A DNA stretch of 64,000 nucleotides, taken from Methylobacterium mesophilicum (GTDB lineage Bacteria > Pseudomonadota > Alphaproteobacteria > Rhizobiales > Beijerinckiaceae). Below the pieces are notes generated by a model. It was not told the DNA's origin, searched no databases, and saw only the letters and a program-made list of their open reading frames with translations. The DNA is taken from positions 1 to 64,000 of the forward strand of contig NZ_BPQU01000004.1 in assembly GCF_022179445.1 (NCBI RefSeq). Direction: 5' to 3'. Shown here piece after piece: positions 58,401 through 64,000 of the stretch (positions are counted from its first letter, which is position 1; every line of letters begins with the position of its first letter). The translations under genes and the position numbers were made by a program.

Positions 58401-58557
58401 CCTGCTGGCGGACGGCTATTCCTGCCGGTCCCAGGCCAAGCTGATCGACGGCGCGCGGCTCCGCCACCCGGTCCAGGCCCTCCTCGACCATGTGCGGACG
58501 AGCGCCGTCGGCGCCGCCCCGTTCCATCCCGAGCACGCCGCGGCGGCGGCGCGATGA
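55471..58557 (+). CDS. YdiJ-like FAD-linked / Fe-S 2-hydroxyacid dehydrogenase
   Basis: The 1028-residue enzyme combines an FAD-binding oxidase domain (RPRGGATGTNGQSLGHG at about residue 90, STDACGQGSCLYGKTRDH), the FAD-oxidase C domain (WGEHGKGFRSEFVP) and a C-terminal iron-sulfur region with CLACKSCTGACPIKVDVP at about 667 and a CCG-type domain (LPHCTERTNAPGA, AAGCCGMAGTYGH). This architecture is that of D-2-hydroxyglutarate/D-lactate-type YdiJ dehydrogenases feeding the respiratory chain. ATG 55471 follows a TTG. Its stop overlaps the next start. Confidence 0.92.
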   Translation: MIPVLTRHTEAVPLYEAVVAELRLRGFAGDLTVSAADRTVFSTDNSIYQVEPGAVAFPRSRDDLVRIAKLLDDPRFTEIVIRPRGGATGTNGQSLGHGLVVDTSRHMNRILEIDVARRIVRVEPGVVKDQLNRALAEHGLFFAPELSTSNRATIGGMISTDACGQGSCLYGKTRDHVLALTCVLADGTVWEAEPMDEAGLATVKARNDRVGEIHRTVDTIVTENAALIAERFPKLNRCLTGYDLAHLRDADGRFDLKSVICGSEGTLALIAEARLNVLPIPKASVLVALSYVDFDAALRDAQALLPFGAASVETIDSTVLGLARQDPIWAEVRAFFPDDPAGRPVHGINLVEFVGDDADAVDAALARLTTVLEAERGTDTKRLGFTIARGGAIETLWTMRKKAVGLLGAAKGDARPIPFVEDTAVPPERLADFIAEFRALLDAKGLRYGMFGHVDAGVLHVRPAIDLKDPNQNALIREVTEGVVALTAKYGGLLWGEHGKGFRSEFVPATFGPLMPALEAVKRAFDPGDRMNPGKIASARGGALTRIDGVPRRGEQDRTIPSPVRQDFDEALHCNGNAACFNYDPDDAMCPSWKATRERRHSPKGRASLMREWLRLASQAGIDPAAELKRQRAGWRADFFATLRSAVRRAPDDGDFSHAVKEAMDGCLACKSCTGACPIKVDVPTFRAKFLALYHARYARPLKDHLVAALEPLLPLAARLPRLSNAALANPLARALLAKAGLVGIPALSPIDLRARLAELGVATATPEALARLAPAERERAVLLVQDAFTSHFEAALVVDACALLIALGFQPWLVPYRPNGKPLHVHGFLARFAAVARSNAAMLRALARSGVPLVGLDPSMTLTYRSEYAQALGADDLPKVQILQEWLATQLDRIAPRPGNATLRLLPHCTERTNAPGAVRDWQAVFTHLGLRLDVPAAGCCGMAGTYGHETRNRATSEAIYGLSWARHVAESPGGTLLADGYSCRSQAKLIDGARLRHPVQALLDHVRTSAVGAAPFHPEHAAAAAR

Positions 58558-59504
58558 AGGTCGCGATCCTCGGGGCCGGGGCGGTCGGCTGCTATTACGG
58601 GTTCCTGCTGGCCCGGGCCGGCCACGCGGTCACGCTGATCGGCCGCCCGGCCCTGGTCGCGGCCGTCGAGGCCGACGGGCTGGTGTTGGAGAGTGCGGCC
58701 GGGCGCGAGACCCTCGCCGTCCGGGCGACCACGACGGGCGACGGCGTCGCCGGGTCCGATCTGGTGCTGGTCTGCGTCAAGTCGGGCGACACGGAAGCCG
58801 CCGGGGCGACCATCGCCCCGCATCTCAGCCCCTCGGCGACGATCCTCAGCCTGCAGAACGGCGTCGACAACGCCGAGCGCCTGGGCGCCGTGCTCGGGCG
58901 GCCGGTGGTGCCGGTGGCGGTCTACGTCGCCACCGAGATGGTCGGGCCGGGGCGGGGCCGGCACAACGGCCGGGGCGACCTCGTGCTCGGCGCCTCGGCA
59001 ACGAGCGAAACCATCGCCGCCGCGCTCATCGCCGCCGGGATCCCGACCACCGTCTCGGAACGGGCCTTGGACGCGCTCTGGGGCAAGCTGATCCTGAACT
59101 GCGCCTACAACGCCCTGTCGGCCCTGACCCAGTTGCCCTACGGCCGCCTTGTACAGGGCGAGGGCGTCGTCGCGGCGATGACCGACGTGGTGCAGGAATG
59201 CGTCGCGGTGGCGAACGCCTCGGGCGTGACGGTACCCGACGACATCCTCGACACGGTGCTCGCCCTCAGCACCAGCATGGCCGACCAGCGCTCCTCCACG
59301 GCCCAGGACCTCGCCCGGGGCCGGCCGAGCGAGATCGACCACCTCAACGGATACGTGATGCGGAGAGGCGCGGCCCTGGGCATTCCGACGCCGGCCAACC
59401 GGATGCTGCACACGCTGGTCAAGTTGGTTGAGGGAGGTGATATTTCGCGGGTTGTCCCGTCCGCGTCCCACCCTTCTCAAGCTATCGGACGGTCTAGTAG
59501 CTGA
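58554..59504 (+). CDS. 2-dehydropantoate 2-reductase family protein (PanE/ApbA-like)
   Basis: The 316-residue enzyme has an N-terminal Rossmann fold (MKVAILGAGAVGCYYGFLLARAGH) and a C-terminal ketopantoate-reductase domain (KLILNCAYNALSALTQLPYGR, EIDHLNGYVMRRGAALGIPTPANRML). It uses NADPH to reduce ketopantoate or a similar 2-oxoacid. Its ATG overlaps the YdiJ-like stop, so a shared 2-hydroxyacid pathway is plausible. The last ~22 residues after LVKLVEGG are unlike the family and coincide with the start of low-GC foreign DNA. Confidence 0.87.
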   Translation: MKVAILGAGAVGCYYGFLLARAGHAVTLIGRPALVAAVEADGLVLESAAGRETLAVRATTTGDGVAGSDLVLVCVKSGDTEAAGATIAPHLSPSATILSLQNGVDNAERLGAVLGRPVVPVAVYVATEMVGPGRGRHNGRGDLVLGASATSETIAAALIAAGIPTTVSERALDALWGKLILNCAYNALSALTQLPYGRLVQGEGVVAAMTDVVQECVAVANASGVTVPDDILDTVLALSTSMADQRSSTAQDLARGRPSEIDHLNGYVMRRGAALGIPTPANRMLHTLVKLVEGGDISRVVPSASHPSQAIGRSSS

Positions 59505-59598
59505 CAGGGTAGCCAGTTTCAAATGAACAAGCCTGACCCAAAGCGGATATGTGGCTTTCGAGAGACTTGATCACGAGAGCAGACCTGTCGCTCCTGGC

Positions 59599-60282
59599 TC
59601 ACGCAGCCTCGGCAAGATCATGCGTAATCGTTTCCAGGTCACGGATGAGCTGAGCGACATCATTGGCCGGTACAACCGTTTTGAGGCCGCCGTGAACAAC
59701 GGCGTTTCTCAGGCTGGTCAACTCCCGAAGCCTACGAGCATCAACCTCTTTCAGATATCCCATCTCTGCAAGCGTCTGAACAGCCTGAACTGGAGACAAA
59801 GGTCGCGCCCTGGTCGTCTCCCCCTGGGGCGTGACCAACCGAGCAATCGCTTCGAGAAGCGACCATGCAATCACCAGTGCCGCTCGCTCGTGCCCGCTTT
59901 CCAGCAACGTCCGAGCCTCCGCGATGCCGGACGCTAGCTCACTTGCCGTTGGTGCGGACAAGTCCGTCCTGACTTCGACGGGCGGTGCCACATAGAAAAC
60001 TCGGAACTCCCAGCCCTTCTGGGCTTCGACGAGGTTTGCTATTTTAGCCAGGCTCTCTCCTTGTGCGTCGTGCCGACGTGCCTTGATTTCGATTACGACC
60101 CCGCCATCCGGACCAATGCCCAGCGCATCGGGACGGTAGCCTTTGAGAAACTCGGGAATTACTTGTGGCGACGGTTGGATGTAGAATTTCCAGCCCCGCT
60201 TTTCTGCATCCTTCTGCAATCGTCCCAAGAGACCGTCGATCTGGGTGGCAAATGCCTTTGCCTCGGAAGGCTGATACGTCAT
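59599..60282 (-). CDS. AHJR-like PD-(D/E)xK nuclease fused to a HEPN-like domain
   Basis: The 227-residue protein has two parts. Residues 1-105 form a restriction-endonuclease-like core: YRPDALGIGPDGGVVIEIKA gives the PD (51-52) and ExK (E65, K67) residues, resembling Holliday-junction-resolvase-like (AHJR) nucleases. Residues 125-225 are all helical and contain LRNAVVHGG with R192 and H197, the Rx4H spacing of HEPN RNases. Its ATG overlaps the stop of the RusA-type gene and GGAGGGA precedes it, so the two are coupled. Base composition is far below the genome's. A role in defence or DNA processing is inference. Confidence 0.75.
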   Translation of the reverse strand: MTYQPSEAKAFATQIDGLLGRLQKDAEKRGWKFYIQPSPQVIPEFLKGYRPDALGIGPDGGVVIEIKARRHDAQGESLAKIANLVEAQKGWEFRVFYVAPPVEVRTDLSAPTASELASGIAEARTLLESGHERAALVIAWSLLEAIARLVTPQGETTRARPLSPVQAVQTLAEMGYLKEVDARRLRELTSLRNAVVHGGLKTVVPANDVAQLIRDLETITHDLAEAA

Positions 60283-60770
60283 GCTGCTTCCCTCCAACTC
60301 AGATCGTCGTCAATTCTGATATATACGACTGGCGGCCCAGCCCTGGCCGCTTCCTCCAATTTTTCAGTAATAGAAGCGAACTCGACGATTATTCCCGGCT
60401 CAATTTTTTGAGCTATGACGCGCTCGATCACTCGATCGTCCAGATAAACGACTTCCAGCATGCCGTCGAGTATGAGCTTGACGATGTTGTCGATATCCCC
60501 TTCCATAGTACTAGGTGAAAAATACAATATCTTCACGGCGATCGGCCGATCGTCAAGCAAAGTAAATTCGCGATGCGCGTCGATGCAATCCTTTGCCGCC
60601 CGCCGCACCATCAGTTTCCATTCCTCTTTCGCTTTCACGTTTTTGGATTGGTGCGAACGAGGAGTCTCTTGGATCATGAACTCAATCGGAAACGGCAGCA
60701 CAAATTCATCGTCGATCTCATCGCCCATTGCCGCCTGCCAAGGTCGCCTACCAACAGGCATCACTAGCAT
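60279..60770 (-). CDS. RusA-family Holliday junction resolvase-like protein
   Basis: The 163-residue protein carries the RusA catalytic signature GDIDNIVKLILDGMLEVVYLDD: D92, D94 and K98 have the same spacing as D70, D72 and K76 of E. coli RusA, followed by D111/D112. RusA-type enzymes are dimeric endonucleases that cut four-way junctions and are usually phage-borne. It is longer than phage RusA by an N-terminal extension; the start could be ATG 60770 or ATG 60728. The gene is low-GC and is coupled to the nuclease-HEPN gene. Confidence 0.78.
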   Translation of the reverse strand: MLVMPVGRRPWQAAMGDEIDDEFVLPFPIEFMIQETPRSHQSKNVKAKEEWKLMVRRAAKDCIDAHREFTLLDDRPIAVKILYFSPSTMEGDIDNIVKLILDGMLEVVYLDDRVIERVIAQKIEPGIIVEFASITEKLEEAARAGPPVVYIRIDDDLSWREAA

Positions 60771-60947
60771 TTTGGCGATATCGGGTCACCGACACTTTCG
60801 TTTCACTTGCGATCATCCCGGCTGTTTGGATGAGCAATTAAAATGAGCGCGAAGTCGAATGACCAACTTCTAGATGGTGGCAAACTACTGATCGCTATCG
60901 ATCCAAGCCCGTCGGCACGCTGAAAGCATCCAGTCTCGTCGATCAGC

Positions 60948-61250
60948 TTACGCATTCGCCTTGCGCGTCGCCGCCGCCTTCTTGGCCGAGGCCGAGCGCT
61001 GTTCCGGCGTCCGCCCGGCCGAAGCCTTGCCCCCTGTCGCCCCGCCCTTGTGGGCCGCCGGATGGCCGGTGGCCTTGCCGCGGCCGGAGCCGCCCGGCTT
61101 CTCGCCGCCGCCGTCGTCCTTGTTGACCGTGGCCCAGGCGCGGGATTCCGCTTCCTCCTCCGGCACGCCGCGCGCCTCGTAGGAGTCGGCGATGTGCTCG
61201 GCCTTGCGCTTCTGCTTGTCGGTGTATTTCGCCTTGTCTCCCTGCGCCAT
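60948..61250 (-). CDS. KGG-type basic stress protein
   Basis: The 100-residue protein is highly basic and low-complexity: KYTDKQKRKAEHIADSYEARG and EEEAESRAWATVNK at the N-terminus, then glycine/lysine-rich GGATGGKASAGR and SAKKAAATRKANA. It resembles small plasmid-stabilisation / KGG-repeat proteins of Rhizobiales, thought to bind nucleic acids under stress. GAGGAGA lies 8 nt before ATG 61250. Confidence 0.75.
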   Translation of the reverse strand: MAQGDKAKYTDKQKRKAEHIADSYEARGVPEEEAESRAWATVNKDDGGGEKPGGSGRGKATGHPAAHKGGATGGKASAGRTPEQRSASAKKAAATRKANA

Positions 61251-61267
61251 CGCGCGTCTCCTCAAGC

Positions 61268-62884
61268 TCAGCCTACGCCGGTGGGACCGTCGAGGATGGC
61301 CCGCACGCGGCGGACCAGTTCCGTGCGCCGGTAAGGCTTGTTGAGAAGGTCAAACTCCGAACCGCCGATATCGGTTCGCTCCAGGCTCGCCTCCGCGTAG
61401 CCCGTGGCCAGCAGGACCTTGAGCTTGGGCTGGCGGCGGCGCGCCTCGCGGGCGAGCAGCACGCCGTTCATGCCGCCTGGCATGATCAGGTCGGTGAACA
61501 GCAGGTCGATCCGCTCGCTGGATTCCAGGATCTCCAGGGCCTCGCGGGCATTGCTGGCCATCAGCGTCGTGTAGCCGAAGTCCCGCAGGATGGTGCGGGC
61601 GAGTTCGGCCACGTCCTCGCGGTCGTCGACGATCAGGATCGTCTCGGTGCCCTGCCGGTCCACCGCCCGGTGCGAGACCTTGGATGGGGCATGCGCGTCG
61701 CCGTCGGTCGCCGGGAAGGACAGGCGCACCGTCGTGCCGGCGCCGACCACGGACTCGATCTGGGCGGCGCCGCCGGATTGCTTGGCGAAGCCGTAGACCA
61801 TCGAAAGGCCGAGCCCGGTGCCCTTGCCCTCCTCCTTGGTGGTGAAGAACGGATCCATCACCCGGGCCAGCACCGCGGGCGGGATGCCGGTGCCGCTGTC
61901 GCGGATGGCGATGCTGACGTAGCGGCCCGCGCGCAGCGGCCCGATCTCGCCCCTGGCCGCGACCGCGTTGTTCTCCGTGGTGATCCGGACGGTGCCGCCC
62001 TCCGGCATGGCGTCCCGGGCGTTGATCAGCACGTTGAGGATCGCGACCTCGGCCTGCGTCGGGTCCACGCGGCAGTTCCAGAGATCCTGGGCGAGATCCA
62101 GCTCGATCGTCACCGCCTCGCCCACGGAGCGGGCGACCATGTCGCGCATCCCCTCGACCAGCGTGTTGAGGTTGACGGCGCGCCCGTCCAGCCGCTGCTT
62201 GCGGGCGAAGGCCAGCAACTGCTGCGTCAGCGTCGTCGCGCGCTCGGCCGCCTGCCGGATGTTGTCGGTGGCGCGCCCGAGCCGGGCGCGGTCCGCATCG
62301 GGCTTTTCGAGCCCGGAGGCCAGGATGTCGACGTAGCCGACGATAACCTGCAGCAGGTTGTTGAAGTCGTGCGCGATGCCGCCGGTGAGCTGGCCCAACG
62401 CCTCCATCTTCTGCGCCTGGCCCAACGCCTCCTCGGCGTCGCGCCGGCGCGAGACGTCGAGCTGCGAGCCGAAGAAATACACGAGCTCCCCGGCCGAATT
62501 GTACACCGGCGAGACGAACAGGGCGTTCCAGAAGCTCGAGCCGTTCTTGCGGTAGTTCAGGATCTCGGTGGCGAATTCGCGCTTCTCGGCGATCGCCGAG
62601 CGGATCTGGTCGACGGTCTCGCGGTCGGTCTCCGAGCCCTGCAGGAACCGGCAATTGCGCCCGACCAGCTCTTCCGGCGTGTAGCCGGTCATCGCCAGGA
62701 AGGCGCGGTTGGCGAAGATGATCGGATTGTCCGGCTGGCGCGGATCGGTGACGATCATCGGCATGCGGGTGGTTTCCACCGCGGCGAAGAAGATGTCGCT
62801 CTTGGGGTCGGCGACATCGCTCGCCGCGCCGTCCCTGACGACCGCGCTCGGTCCGATCGGAGGTTTTTCAGGGGAATCGGCCAT
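61268..62884 (-). CDS. LOV-domain hybrid histidine kinase/response regulator
   Basis: The 538-residue protein has an N-terminal LOV-type PAS domain with GRNCRFLQG, where C78 can form the flavin adduct under blue light. A HisKA domain follows (H172 in [11 protein letters not shown]), then an ATPase domain ([41 protein letters not shown]) and a C-terminal receiver domain with D465 in [11 protein letters not shown]. It has no membrane span. It resembles blue-light sensor kinases of plant-associated alphaproteobacteria. The output partner is unknown. Confidence 0.9.
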   Translation of the reverse strand: MADSPEKPPIGPSAVVRDGAASDVADPKSDIFFAAVETTRMPMIVTDPRQPDNPIIFANRAFLAMTGYTPEELVGRNCRFLQGSETDRETVDQIRSAIAEKREFATEILNYRKNGSSFWNALFVSPVYNSAGELVYFFGSQLDVSRRRDAEEALGQAQKMEALGQLTGGIAHDFNNLLQVIVGYVDILASGLEKPDADRARLGRATDNIRQAAERATTLTQQLLAFARKQRLDGRAVNLNTLVEGMRDMVARSVGEAVTIELDLAQDLWNCRVDPTQAEVAILNVLINARDAMPEGGTVRITTENNAVAARGEIGPLRAGRYVSIAIRDSGTGIPPAVLARVMDPFFTTKEEGKGTGLGLSMVYGFAKQSGGAAQIESVVGAGTTVRLSFPATDGDAHAPSKVSHRAVDRQGTETILIVDDREDVAELARTILRDFGYTTLMASNAREALEILESSERIDLLFTDLIMPGGMNGVLLAREARRRQPKLKVLLATGYAEASLERTDIGGSEFDLLNKPYRRTELVRRVRAILDGPTGVG

Positions 62885-63021
62885 GGCGTGCAGTCTTGTT
62901 TGTTCCAGTCGTGGACAGATGGGGATGGCGGTCCGGTGCCGGCATCGGGCTGCGACTCTAGGAAGGCGCGCGACGGCGTCGACCGGTCACGCCACGTCGG
63001 CGTCGTCGCGCGTGGCGGGGG

Positions 63022-64000
63022 TCAGGCCGCCACCGGCCGGGCCGGACCGGGGAGGGCCCGGGTGGGTGCGGACGCGACCTGCGCGGGCGCCGGCTCACGG
63101 CAGGCACTCGTGACCGCCGAGAGCGCCTCGTTCAACGAGGTGACGAGGAAGTCCGCCGAGGTCGCCCGGCGCAGGCGGTCCAGCGTCGCCGGATCGCGCT
63201 CGCGCCAGAAACCCACCAGGATACGCACGCCCGGCACCGCGGCGCGGGCCTGCCGCACCGTGAACCGGATCTGCGACAGGCTGACCGGCTCGAGATAGGA
63301 AAAGCAGATCAGCGCGAGGCCGCCCGGGTTGTCGGGGCGCTCGCCGGCGCGGATCGCGGCCATCGACAGGGTCTGCGAGGCGAGCCCGTGCCGGGCCAGG
63401 ATCTGGCTGAGCATGAGGGTGGCCGCCTCGTCGAACGGGCCGCGGCTCGACACGCAGAGGACCGGCGTCTCGCTGCGCCAGGCCGGCACGAGATCCTCGC
63501 GGGCCAGCACGATGCCGGCGATCTGACGGTCCGGCCCCGCGGCGGCCAGCGCCGCCGCGGTCTCGGTGTCGGAGGCGCGCGGGGTGCCCCGCCGGGTGCG
63601 TCGCGCCACCGGGGCGGTCCCGAGCCGTGCCACCACGGTGCGGATCGCGGCGCCGACCTCGTCCTGGCGGGCGCGGTCCAGGGTGCCGCGGGAAAGGTCC
63701 TCCTGCGCGAGCAGCAGGCCGGCCAGAGCGACCTCGTCGTAATAGGTGACGAGCGCCCGCTCCTTGAGGAACTGCCAGCCCTGGTCGATCGCCTCGACCG
63801 GGTCGCCCGCCAGCATGCGCTGGTAGAAGATCTCCGGCGGCGCGAGCGCCGGCCGGTCGCCGAGCAGCACGTCGAGATACCAGAGGCGCTCCACGTGGCG
63901 GCCGAGCACCACCAGGCAGACGGTGAGCGGGGTGGCCAGCACCAGGCCGATCGGTCCCCACAGGAAGGTCCAGATCGTGGCCGCCAGGATCACGGCGATC
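63022..64000 (-). CDS. AI-2E-family (PerM-like) membrane transporter, 5' end beyond window
   Basis: The visible part begins inside the final membrane segments, AVILAATIWTFLWGPIGLVLATPLTVCLVVL, which is the conserved end of the AI-2E transporter fold. A long cytoplasmic C-terminal region of about 280 residues follows (VERLWYLDVLLGDRPALAP.., then a Rossmann-like VLCVSSRGPFDEAATLML..ALICFSYLEP), which is longer than in the standard family. The gene extends off the right edge on the minus strand. Confidence 0.78.
   Translation of the reverse strand, partial: IAVILAATIWTFLWGPIGLVLATPLTVCLVVLGRHVERLWYLDVLLGDRPALAPPEIFYQRMLAGDPVEAIDQGWQFLKERALVTYYDEVALAGLLLAQEDLSRGTLDRARQDEVGAAIRTVVARLGTAPVARRTRRGTPRASDTETAAALAAAGPDRQIAGIVLAREDLVPAWRSETPVLCVSSRGPFDEAATLMLSQILARHGLASQTLSMAAIRAGERPDNPGGLALICFSYLEPVSLSQIRFTVRQARAAVPGVRILVGFWRERDPATLDRLRRATSADFLVTSLNEALSAVTSACREPAPAQVASAPTRALPGPARPVAA

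Overview
The window is GC-rich (about 70%) chromosomal DNA of an alphaproteobacterium. The Methylobacteriaceae (Methylobacterium/Methylorubrum) fit best. The evidence is the codon bias, a complete RcGTA-type gene-transfer-agent cluster, a four-gene NAD-dependent Mo/W formate dehydrogenase (fdsGBAD order), a PhoPQ-like pair upstream of the ccmIEFH cytochrome c maturation genes, and an rnr-DUF983-NUDIX-rpmG block. Assignment to genus is inference. I found no rRNA, tRNA, CRISPR array, integrase or intact transposase.

Layout. (1) 1-2715: end of a chemotaxis operon (probable MCP tail, cheW, cheR, cheB; the last two overlap). (2) 2731-4617: decayed stretch with a LysR remnant, a small membrane protein, about 870 bp without a gene, and a secreted DUF3761 protein. 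(3) 4732-30132: gene-transfer-agent / prophage-type head-tail cluster. Its core genes keep the canonical order: TerS-like, TerL, portal, prohead protease, capsid, connector, adaptor, DUF3168, TP901-1 tail protein, tail chaperones, tape measure, DUF2460, DUF2163, NlpC/P60, TIM-barrel tail protein. Blocks of unrelated genes sit between them: dps with two secreted trypsin-like proteases; a GNAT pair with a TauD dioxygenase; a higBA toxin-antitoxin operon; and a small gene with its own promoter. A tail-fibre gene, an SGNH hydrolase, a tail lysozyme and three small membrane proteins close the cluster and could form a release module. Intergenic spaces here carry at least six families of palindromic repeats. 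(4) 30381-40323: PepSY protein, OmpR-type regulator, PrpF-like isomerase, GNAT/antitoxin remnant, PhoQ-like kinase, then ccmI, ccmE, ccmF, ccmH. (5) 40420-49527: glutathione S-transferase, formate dehydrogenase fdsGBAD, an OFA-family (oxalate/formate antiporter-like) transporter and a LysR regulator, a coherent formate/oxalate locus. (6) 49540-54879: minus-strand block of a tiny membrane peptide, rpmG, MFS exporter, NUDIX hydrolase, DUF983 and rnr. (7) 55018-64000: unknown protein, YdiJ-like FAD/Fe-S dehydrogenase coupled to a PanE-like reductase, then a low-GC two-gene insert (RusA-type resolvase plus a PD-(D/E)xK nuclease fused to a HEPN-like domain), a KGG-type basic protein, a LOV-domain hybrid histidine kinase and a partial AI-2E-family permease.

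Most notable: the RusA / nuclease-HEPN pair as a possible undescribed conflict or recombination module (59599-60770); the interrupted but order-conserving GTA cluster with cargo genes; a G8 tract that splits the TerS-like gene; and a second tail-chaperone reading frame with no start codon, which suggests translational frameshifting.
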